Assembly (NCBI GenBank): GCA_013695195.1
Contig: JACDAY010000310.1
Location: forward strand, 1-16,704
Length of the DNA: 16,704 nt
From: Blastocatellia bacterium
Lineage (GTDB): Bacteria > Acidobacteriota > Blastocatellia > Pyrinomonadales > Pyrinomonadaceae
Direction: 5' to 3'
Part shown: positions 5,660 to 12,269 of the stretch, in pieces
How the letters are laid out: every line of letters begins with the position of its first letter
How positions within the stretch are numbered: the first letter of the stretch is position 1
Translations under genes and position numbers: made by a program
The notes under the pieces: generated by a model
The model's input: only the letters and a program-made list of their open reading frames with translations
Told to the model about the DNA's origin: nothing
Databases searched by the model: none

Positions 5660-8080
5660 TTGCCGCTGCGCATGACATTTACCTATCGGCTTCCCGCCGG
5701 TTTCCGGGACGAGGTAAAGGCCGGCGCCAGGGTGCAGGTTCCGTTCGGCAAAACGACGCATACCGGGTATGTTGTCGCCCTTCAGGACGAGCTCGATCCG
5801 GCTCTCGGCATCGAAGAATCGGCGGTAAAAGATGTCACGGAACTTTTGGACGAAGAGCCGATGCTGACAGCCGAAATTTTGAAGCTCACGCAGTGGACGG
5901 CGGATTATTACGCTTCTTCATGGGGCGAAATATTAAAGGCTTCACTGCCCGCCGGAATTAACGCTTCAAGCGAGCGGATTCTTACCATAACCGAAGCCGG
6001 ACGAGATGAGCTTCAGAGCAATCCGGGCCAGCCTTCAACCCGAATTCAAATTCTACGCCGTCTCGCGGAGAACGGCGAGACTTCCCAGCGTGATATTGAA
6101 AAAGAATTTAGCGCAAAACCCGCGGCGCGGACTATTCGCGAATTGATAAATAAAGAGTTTGTCAGCACTTACCGGCGAACCGTAACCAGCAAGGTAAAAC
6201 CGAAACTGCGTAAAGCCGTCCGTCTGCTTCCAAACGGCGCCGATGGTCAAAAGCCATTAAATCCTGCTCAAAACAAAATAATCGATTCCATCACAGCGAA
6301 CGGGGGCGAAATGCTTTTCACGGAGCTTTTGAAAAAAGCTGATGTTGGCGCTTCGGCTATCGGCACGCTTTCAAAACGCGGCTTGATTGAAGTATTCGTA
6401 CAAGAGATTTTCCGAGATCCACTTTTAAATGCTGCGCTGCCGGAAATAGATCAATTGACACTGAACTCCGAACAATCCTTTGCTTTGGGCGAAATAGAAA
6501 ACAGCTTGGACACCGGCAAATTCAAAGCATTTTTGCTTCACGGCATCACCGGCAGCGGCAAGACGGAGGTTTATATTCGGGCGATGCGAACCGCGCTCGA
6601 CCAGGGCAAATCGGCGCTGATGCTTGTGCCGGAAATCGCGCTTACACCGATCTTTTCCAGGCGGCTTCGGGTGATTTTCGGCAACGAAGTTGCGATCCTT
6701 CATTCAAATCTTTCACCGGGCGAGCGATTCGACGAGTGGCGCCGCATCCGCAGCGGACACGCCCGGATCGTCATCGGAACACGGTCTGCCGTATTTGCTC
6801 CGCTTCAGGATTTAGGGCTGGTTATTGTGGATGAAGAGCACGATTCCTCCTACCGCCAGAACGAGGCTCCGTTTTACAGCGCCCGCGATGTTGCTGTGAT
6901 GCGTGCGAATTTCGCCGATGCAGTGATCGTTCTCGGTTCCGCGACGCCCGCGCTCGAATCTTTTCAAAATGCCCAGGGCGGAAAATATCGATATTTGCAG
7001 CTGCAGCACCGAATAGGGAACCGCCCGCTCGCCAAAGCGGAATTAATTGATATGCGGGATGTTTTTCGTCAAGCGGGCAAGGACGTTACACTTTCGCCGC
7101 AGCTCATGACCGCGATCGAGGAAACGCATTCGAAAGGCGAGCAGTCGATAATTCTTCTGAACCGGCGCGGTTTTTCGCAATTCGTTCTTTGCCGGACGTG
7201 CGGCGAGAGCCTGCGGTGCAAGAATTGCGACATCACACTCACCTTTCATCGGCGCGATTCCAGGCTCGTTTGCCATTACTGCAGCCACAACGTTCCGGTT
7301 CCGCACAGTTGTCCCTTTTGCAAAAGCGAGTTTTTGTATTTTATCGGTGAAGGCACCGAGCAGCTCGAAGTAATTTTAGAGAAAAAGTTTCCGAATTTGC
7401 GCATTGCACGAATCGACCGCGACACGATGGCCCGGCGCGGAGAGATGACAAAAACGCTGATCGGCTTTGATCACGGTGAGATCGATATGCTCGTCGGCAC
7501 GCAAATGCTTGCAAAAGGACACGATTTTCACAACGTAACGCTAGTCGGCGTAATTTCTGTTGATATTGGCCTTGGCCTGCCCGATTTTCGATCTGCCGAG
7601 CGGACGTTCCAGCTTTTAACGCAAGTTGCAGGCCGCGCCGGACGCGGAAATTTGCAGGGCCGCGTACTCATCCAAACCTATTACCCGGAACATTACGCGC
7701 TCCGCCACGCCGTAAAACAGGATTTCGAAGGCTTCTTCGCCGAGGAGATTCGCTATCGCCAAAGATTGAACTATCCGCCTTTTGTAGTTCTTGCTTCGAT
7801 TTTGATCAAACACGCGGATTACAACAACGCTCTAAAAAGCGCGGAGATCCTAAAGGATTGCCTGGATAAAGCCAACAAGGACAAAGCTTGCCGGATACTC
7901 GGCGTCGCCCCCGCGTCGTTGTCACGCCTGAAAAGCCAGCACCGCCTTCAAATATTAATAAAATCGGTAAGCCGGCGGAAGATGCGTGAAACTCTGGACA
8001 CGGCACTGGCAGAAGCCGAAGCGGCAGGCTGTGACATGCGGATAGTCCACGTCGAGGTAGATCCGGTTAATTTGATGTAA
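5660..8080 (+). CDS. priA: primosomal protein N' (replication restart helicase PriA)
   Basis: 806 residues when started at TTG 5660. PriA is a 3'-5' superfamily 2 helicase that reloads the replisome at collapsed forks. Visible parts in order (numbered from the TTG): the 3'-DNA-binding domain (residues 1-~95, LRMTFTYRLPAGF and VQVPFGKTTHTGYV); a winged-helix region; Walker A GITGSGKTE with K301; the DEEH box at 391-394 (VIVDEEHDSSYR); a zinc-binding block of paired cysteines from C511 to about 555 (CRTCGESLRCKNC, CHYCSH, CPFCKS); then GTQMLAKGHDF and the arginine-rich motif AGRAGRG. The conserved start of PriA (FAEVALPLPLR) is encoded upstream of the TTG, from about 5639. The frame is open back to the TAG at 5585 with no ATG, GTG or TTG in it. 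The true start is therefore probably a rare codon at 5591-5605. Confidence 0.95.
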   Translation: MPLRMTFTYRLPAGFRDEVKAGARVQVPFGKTTHTGYVVALQDELDPALGIEESAVKDVTELLDEEPMLTAEILKLTQWTADYYASSWGEILKASLPAGINASSERILTITEAGRDELQSNPGQPSTRIQILRRLAENGETSQRDIEKEFSAKPAARTIRELINKEFVSTYRRTVTSKVKPKLRKAVRLLPNGADGQKPLNPAQNKIIDSITANGGEMLFTELLKKADVGASAIGTLSKRGLIEVFVQEIFRDPLLNAALPEIDQLTLNSEQSFALGEIENSLDTGKFKAFLLHGITGSGKTEVYIRAMRTALDQGKSALMLVPEIALTPIFSRRLRVIFGNEVAILHSNLSPGERFDEWRRIRSGHARIVIGTRSAVFAPLQDLGLVIVDEEHDSSYRQNEAPFYSARDVAVMRANFADAVIVLGSATPALESFQNAQGGKYRYLQLQHRIGNRPLAKAELIDMRDVFRQAGKDVTLSPQLMTAIEETHSKGEQSIILLNRRGFSQFVLCRTCGESLRCKNCDITLTFHRRDSRLVCHYCSHNVPVPHSCPFCKSEFLYFIGEGTEQLEVILEKKFPNLRIARIDRDTMARRGEMTKTLIGFDHGEIDMLVGTQMLAKGHDFHNVTLVGVISVDIGLGLPDFRSAERTFQLLTQVAGRAGRGNLQGRVLIQTYYPEHYALRHAVKQDFEGFFAEEIRYRQRLNYPPFVVLASILIKHADYNNALKSAEILKDCLDKANKDKACRILGVAPASLSRLKSQHRLQILIKSVSRRKMRETLDTALAEAEAAGCDMRIVHVEVDPVNLM

Positions 8081-8088
8081 GATTGTAT

Positions 8089-8700
8089 TTAATTCACCGC
8101 TTTCGAACTAAATTCAGCCTGGCCGAATTTGACTTGCGAGTAGATCTCGGCCAAAGAAACCTTTGTATTGATCGAGTCAAGTGAAACAACATCATCACGC
8201 TCGTTGTATATGCGGTAAATCCATTGTTTGGCGTTCTGCCGGGCGTAATGCTCGACACGCATTTCATCTTCTTTTAGCAAGAGGCATTCACGTATACTTT
8301 CCATCTCGAGAAAATTCTCCAGCTTCTTCGTTTTGTCCGAAGAATTTGTCTGGCTCGAAAATACTTCGACTACGAGCGTGGGATTTTGAAGAAGATCAAA
8401 GCTTTGGTCGGCAAATTTCGGCTCGCCATTGACGATCACGACATCGGGATAACAGATAAAATTGCTCGCCAATTTAACACGCATGTTGCCGATATAGATT
8501 TCGCATTTATGGCCGTGCATGCGGCTGCCGACGGCAATTGCGGTATTTGCGACCAGAATATTATGCCAGCGATTCGAGCCGGATCTCGCAAGCACTTTTC
8601 CGTTCAAAAACTCGTTCTTGGTAGCGCTGCGGCGTTCTGCCCCAATGTAATCTTCGGCAGAATTTTTCTTTGATGTTTGCTCAAGGATTTTTTCATTCAT
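8089..8700 (-). CDS. Uma2 family (DUF820) restriction-endonuclease-fold protein
   Basis: 203 residues from ATG 8700, preceded by GGGAG about 10 nt upstream. The frame continues upstream, but that part lies over the lpxD coding region and is not conserved-looking. The core is typical of Uma2 proteins: ATKNEFLNGKVLARSG, NILVANTAIAVGSRM, then CYPDVVIVNGEP and PTLVVEVFSSQT. The aspartate of YPDV and the glutamate of VVEV match the PD-(D/E)XK catalytic pair. These proteins are very abundant in cyanobacteria, Chloroflexi and acidobacteria, and their role is unknown. A nuclease activity is predicted only from the fold. It converges on priA with an 8-nt gap and is divergent from lpxD. Confidence 0.87.
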   Translation of the reverse strand: MNEKILEQTSKKNSAEDYIGAERRSATKNEFLNGKVLARSGSNRWHNILVANTAIAVGSRMHGHKCEIYIGNMRVKLASNFICYPDVVIVNGEPKFADQSFDLLQNPTLVVEVFSSQTNSSDKTKKLENFLEMESIRECLLLKEDEMRVEHYARQNAKQWIYRIYNERDDVVSLDSINTKVSLAEIYSQVKFGQAEFSSKAVN

Positions 8701-8833
8701 ACTTCTGATGCTCCCGGATTTTGAAAACGTGGATTTAGAGAGTGGGCGACAAAGATTGGGCGCTTTGCCTGGGTAACTTTCTCTGCTAAAAATAGTGTTA
8801 CATATTGACGCACATTTTTTCAAGGGTATTTCT

Positions 8834-9862
8834 ATGAAACTTTCCGAACTCGCCGCAAAAACTCGCTCTACAATCGAATCGGGCCCGCATGATTTGGAGA
8901 TTTCCGGGGCCGCCGGGCTGGATATTGCGGAAAACGGGGATGTAACTTTTTTGGCGAATCCGAAATATACGCCGCAGATAAACGGCACAAAGGCGAGCGC
9001 GATATTCCTTAATGAAGGTGTCGGCCTAGTCAGGCCGGACATTGCTGTGATTCGATCGGCTGACGCATATCTAGCTTACACTCGTGCATTGCGGCTGTTT
9101 CACCCGCAAATGGCGGCGCATTCGTTTCGGCACCAGACAGTATCGATTGATGAGACAGCTGTAGTATCGGAAAACACCGAAATTTACGCGAATGTTGTTA
9201 TTGGAAAGAATTGCCGTGTAGAGTCCGGGGTAAAAATATTTCCGAATGTAACGCTTTATGACGGCTCCCTAATCGGAAAGAATTCTGTAATTCACTCAGG
9301 TGTCTCTATTCGCGAAAACTGTGAGATCGGCGGCAACTGTATTATTCACAATAATTCAACAATCGGCTCGGACGGATTCGGCTATGCAAAAACTGAAGAA
9401 AAACGCTGGCTCAAAATACCGCAAACGGGGCGCGTTGTTCTGGAAGACGACGTGGAGATCGGTGCAAATACGGCAATCGACCGCGCGTCGGTTGGCGAAA
9501 CGCGAATCAAACGCGGCGCTAAAATAGACAATCTCGTCCAGATCGGTCATTCCTGCACAGTTGAGGAAGACGCACTTATTTGTTCGCAAACCGGGCTTGC
9601 AGGAAGCTCGATTATCGGAAAACGAGTGATTCTGGCCGGCCAGGTCGGGATCGCCGGGCACTTGAAGGTAGGCGACGACGCCGTAATCACGGCAAAATCG
9701 GCCACCAGCCATGACGTCGAAGCAGGCAAAGTAATATCAGGCATTCCGGCTTTCGATAATCGCGAGTGGCTGCGATCTACTGCCGCTTACAGAAAATTGG
9801 GCGAAATGGCGCAAAAGCTCCGGGCACTGGAAAGAAAAGTAAACGGGCCGGAACAAAAGTGA
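8834..9862 (+). CDS. lpxD: UDP-3-O-acylglucosamine N-acyltransferase
   Basis: 342 residues, the usual LpxD length, from ATG 8834 with AAGGG 7 nt upstream. LpxD adds the second 3-hydroxyacyl chain from acyl-ACP to UDP-3-O-acylglucosamine, the third step of lipid A synthesis in the cytoplasm. The N-terminal uridine-binding domain (MKLSELAAKTRSTIE, VTFLANPKYTPQI) is followed by a left-handed beta-helix of hexapeptide repeats (about residues 105-290). It contains NNSTIGSDGFGYA, IDRASVGETRI and VQIGHSC. H239 falls exactly where the E. coli enzyme has its catalytic His239. AGQVGIAGHLKVGDD and a C-terminal helix complete the fold. No other lipid A gene is adjacent, so this copy lies outside the usual lpxD-fabZ-lpxA cluster. 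It is the main evidence for an LPS-bearing organism. Confidence 0.96.
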   Translation: MKLSELAAKTRSTIESGPHDLEISGAAGLDIAENGDVTFLANPKYTPQINGTKASAIFLNEGVGLVRPDIAVIRSADAYLAYTRALRLFHPQMAAHSFRHQTVSIDETAVVSENTEIYANVVIGKNCRVESGVKIFPNVTLYDGSLIGKNSVIHSGVSIRENCEIGGNCIIHNNSTIGSDGFGYAKTEEKRWLKIPQTGRVVLEDDVEIGANTAIDRASVGETRIKRGAKIDNLVQIGHSCTVEEDALICSQTGLAGSSIIGKRVILAGQVGIAGHLKVGDDAVITAKSATSHDVEAGKVISGIPAFDNREWLRSTAAYRKLGEMAQKLRALERKVNGPEQK

Positions 9863-9893
9863 ATCCAAATGGAGAATATTTCAAGAATTCCTC

Positions 9894-9999
9894 TTCGGAA
9901 TAGCTGATAGTTGAAAACTGATCGTTGATAATTAAGAACCTTGGACGACCTTATTCTTAAATTATCAGCTATCAGCTATAAGTTTTAAGCTATTCCGAA
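9894..9999. repeat. 106-bp imperfect inverted repeat (second repeat type)
   Basis: Arms of about 45 bp (9894-9938 and 9954-9999) can fold into a long hairpin with a 15-nt loop. Both ends read TTCGGAATAGCT / AGCTATTCCGAA. The arms are built from short GCTGATAG/CTGATA-like units. It is unrelated in sequence to the three elements at 1126, 2828 and 4875. It lies between lpxD and msrB, which run in the same direction, and could stop lpxD transcription. It has no T-run, so it is not a clear intrinsic terminator. Confidence 0.82.
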
Positions 10000-10081
10000 A
10001 GTAATCTTTACACAGCATAAATACTGAAACAGTGCCGTGTTTTGTTAATCGACGGCATTTTGAAATTGATAGGAGAATTAT

Positions 10082-10546
10082 ATGAAACCGGAAACACAGC
10101 GGGAATTATCAGAAAGCGGCTACGACGTTACGCCAATTTCAAACGAGACGCAGGAGCGTTTGGCTCAGGATTTGACTGGTGAAGAACGGCGGATCCTTCT
10201 CGATCACGGGACCGAGCCGGCTTTCTGCGGCAATCTTACTGACAATAAGGAAGACGGCGTTTATGCGTGCCGTTTGTGCAGTTTGCCGCTCTTTAAGTCC
10301 GATTCGAAGTTTTATTCCGGCACAGGCTGGCCTTCATTTCATACGCCGTTCGACAAGGATCATCTCAAGCATATCGAAGACAATAGTTACGGAATGCGGC
10401 GGATCGAGATCCGCTGCGCCCGCTGCGACGGCCACCAGGGACACATTTTCCCCGACGGCCCGCCGCCGTCCGGCCAAAGATATTGCATGAATTCAGCATC
10501 GCTCGAATTTTTTCCCGACGGCGAAAAACTGCCGCAGAAGGTTTAA
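10082..10546 (+). CDS. msrB: peptide-methionine (R)-S-oxide reductase
   Basis: 154 residues from ATG 10082, with GGAG 7 nt upstream. MsrB reduces methionine-R-sulfoxide in oxidised proteins using thioredoxin. The full fold is present: GTEPAFCGNLTDNKEDGVYAC, then SGTGWPSFHTPF, NSYGMRRIEIRC, GHQGHIFPDGP and the active site RYCMNSASLEF with catalytic C135. C63, C66, C112 and C115 form the structural zinc site. C49 lies in the loop where some MsrBs carry the resolving cysteine. No signal peptide is present, so the enzyme is cytoplasmic. Its last 4 nt overlap the end of the converging ada gene, a pairing of oxidative and alkylation repair functions. Confidence 0.96.
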   Translation: MKPETQRELSESGYDVTPISNETQERLAQDLTGEERRILLDHGTEPAFCGNLTDNKEDGVYACRLCSLPLFKSDSKFYSGTGWPSFHTPFDKDHLKHIEDNSYGMRRIEIRCARCDGHQGHIFPDGPPPSGQRYCMNSASLEFFPDGEKLPQKV

Positions 10547-11637
10547 CTTTTGTTCCGGTTTGATTCATTATTTTTATTTTCCTTATCCAAAAGTTGCTGC
10601 TTTCGCTCGATTCCCCAGCGATAGCCGCTCAGTTTGCCGTTGGCGGCGATCACGCGGTGGCAAGGTGTAATCAAAGCGACCGGATTAGAGGCACAAGCAC
10701 GAGCCACAGCACGGACAGCTTTGGAATTCCCGACCTGTTCCGCAATCTGAGAGTACGAGCGGGTTTCGCCATATGGAATCTTGCGGAGCTGAGACCAAAC
10801 ACGCATTTGAAAAGCACTGGCCTGCAGGTCGAGCGGCAGATTCAATATTGCTTTTTCACCGTTTAAGCTTTTCAAAATGATATCGACGGAATCTTTGAGA
10901 ACCGCATCTTTGTTTTCAATGGATGCCGCCCAAAACTCTTTTTTCAGCTCATCTTTTAGTGTCTTAACATCGTCACCAAAGCTGACTGAGCAAATTCCCT
11001 TTTCCGTTGCCGCAACGAGCAGCTTGCCTAAGCGCGAATCGGCAATCGTGTAATTAATCTTCATATCTTTTCCACCTTTTTTATAAATTGTGGGTGTCAT
11101 TCCCAAAGTTTCGCCCGCTTTTTCATAAAGGGAGCGGCTCGAGCCAAAGCCGCTTTCATAAAGCGACGTCGTTACATCGGACTCTTTAACTCTTTGTTTA
11201 AAATTTTCAATCCGCATCATATCGATGACTTCCTTCGGTGAAAGGCCAAGGACGGCTTTAAAGGTTTTCTGCAAATGTCCGGCACTAATATTTAAATGCC
11301 GGCTCAGTGCGTAGATTGTCGGAACCCCCATTTTATCCGCTTGTAAAAATTCAAATGTTCGCATAATCAGCGTCGCCACCGGGCCCGGAAAATATTCATT
11401 TTTTGGCTTACAGCGAAAACAGGCGCGAAAGCCCGCCCTTTCCGCGTCATCGGCACTTTTAAAGAACAATACATTCTGCCGTTTTGGTATTTTCGCGGGA
11501 CACGACGGACGGCAAAATATGCCGGTCGTTTGAACACCGGTATAAAAGACGCCGTCGAATTCACGGTTTTTGGTCTGAACCGCCTGCCACCGCCAATCAA
11601 TATATTTATCCTGTTTTGTAGTAAACTCTTTCATCAT
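10543..11637 (-). CDS. ada: bifunctional DNA alkylation repair protein / transcriptional activator Ada
   Basis: 364 residues from ATG 11637 (a second ATG follows directly). Three domains are visible. First is the N-terminal methylphosphotriester domain with zinc ligands C42, C46, C73 and C76 (FCRPSCPAK and ACFRCKP), equivalent to E. coli C38/42/69/72. C42 would be the methyl acceptor that switches on activation. Second is an AraC-type helix-turn-helix (about 100-190: LSRHLNISAGHLQKTFKAV, YESGFGSSRSLYEKAG). Third is the C-terminal O6-methylguanine methyltransferase with SAFQMRVWSQLRKIPYGET and the active site PCHRVIAANGKLSGYRWG (C326). It repairs DNA suicidally and induces the adaptive response, probably including its own gene. 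A -10-like TATAAA lies 9 nt upstream of the ATG and no Shine-Dalgarno site is clear. Its stop overlaps msrB. Confidence 0.96.
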   Translation of the reverse strand: MMKEFTTKQDKYIDWRWQAVQTKNREFDGVFYTGVQTTGIFCRPSCPAKIPKRQNVLFFKSADDAERAGFRACFRCKPKNEYFPGPVATLIMRTFEFLQADKMGVPTIYALSRHLNISAGHLQKTFKAVLGLSPKEVIDMMRIENFKQRVKESDVTTSLYESGFGSSRSLYEKAGETLGMTPTIYKKGGKDMKINYTIADSRLGKLLVAATEKGICSVSFGDDVKTLKDELKKEFWAASIENKDAVLKDSVDIILKSLNGEKAILNLPLDLQASAFQMRVWSQLRKIPYGETRSYSQIAEQVGNSKAVRAVARACASNPVALITPCHRVIAANGKLSGYRWGIERKQQLLDKENKNNESNRNKS

Positions 11638-11795
11638 ATTTTAAAGTTTATATGCTTTCGCACGGACATTCTATCCGTTATCGGTTGTCTAATTTTTTAT
11701 CTCCGCATCCGGGGCGATTGCCCGTCAAAAAGTTTTTTTTCCTGTTTTTTCGCTCTTATTCCAAATGCCGGCTAAAATACATCGTAAAACTGCGG

Positions 11796-11801
11796 TAGAA
11801 T
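11796..11801 (+). promoter_or_regulatory. possible -10 box for a leaderless DCC-family transcript
   Basis: TAGAAT lies 6 nt before ATG 11808, so transcription would begin at the A of the start codon. No Shine-Dalgarno site is present between it and the ATG. No good -35 is seen. The 170-bp gap back to the divergent ada gene shows no other gene. Confidence 0.35.
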
Positions 11802-11807
11802 TTTTAC

Positions 11808-12200
11808 ATGGGTGCAATCGTCTTATTTGACGGAGTTTGTAATTTTTGCAACAGTTCTGTGAATTTTGTGATACAACACGACCGCAAAGGATATTTTAAG
11901 TTCGCGCCGCTGCAGTCCACTGTCGGCTGGGAACTTTTGAATAAATATAAAGTTGAAACTTCAAAAGCCGATTCAGTGGTTGTTATTGACGACGGCCGGG
12001 TTTACCTGCGGTCGGACGGAGCGCTGCATGTTGCCGGGAAATTAGATAAGCCGTGGTTCTGGCTCGGTTTCCTGATCATTGTTCCGCGGCCAATTCGGGA
12101 TTTTATCTACAGACTGCTTGCAAAATACCGTTACCGGCTTTTTGGAAAAAAAGACGTCTGCATGATTCCGACACCGGAACTCAAACAAAGATTTTTGTAA
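11808..12200 (+). CDS. DCC-family thiol-disulfide oxidoreductase-like protein (DUF393)
   Basis: 130 residues. The N-terminus IVLFDGVCNFCNSSVNFVIQ holds the family's DxxCxxC signature (D8, C11, C14), a thioredoxin-like motif placed near the start. FKFAPLQS follows, as in other members, and the C-terminal part carries the usual RDFIYRLLAKYRYRLFG segment and a final cysteine (DVCMIP). Members such as B. subtilis YuxK are cytoplasmic or membrane-associated and have no firmly known substrate. A redox role is suggested by the CxxC only. It is divergent from ada and 69 nt ahead of mutS2 in the same direction, so it may be co-transcribed with mutS2. Confidence 0.9.
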   Translation: MGAIVLFDGVCNFCNSSVNFVIQHDRKGYFKFAPLQSTVGWELLNKYKVETSKADSVVVIDDGRVYLRSDGALHVAGKLDKPWFWLGFLIIVPRPIRDFIYRLLAKYRYRLFGKKDVCMIPTPELKQRFL

Positions 12201-12220
12201 AAACGCTGGCGGCTTGCCTC

Positions 12221-12250
12221 CTTTGCGTTTCTTAGCGTCTTTTGCGTGAA
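12221..12250. repeat. short low-complexity 'TTTGCGT' repeat between DCC gene and mutS2
   Basis: The stretch contains CTTTGCGTTTCTTAGCGTC followed by TTTTGCGTGAAA, that is, repeated TTTGCGT/TTAGCGTC units. A shorter related stretch, GTCTTTGCGTTAAAA, occurs at 1861-1875 upstream of the permease gene. It overlaps the GTG at 12246, one reason not to start mutS2 there. Confidence 0.45.
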
Positions 12251-12269
12251 ACCGTCTTTTGATTTAAAG

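Noticed and set aside
8701..9042. N-terminal extension of the minus-strand Uma2 gene by 114 residues
   Set aside because: Most of it lies antisense to lpxD coding sequence, and the Uma2 family begins near ATG 8700, which has its own GGGAG ribosome site.
12246..12269. GTG start for mutS2
   Set aside because: It lies in a TTTGCGT low-complexity repeat with no ribosome site, and the family start fits ATG 12270 better.
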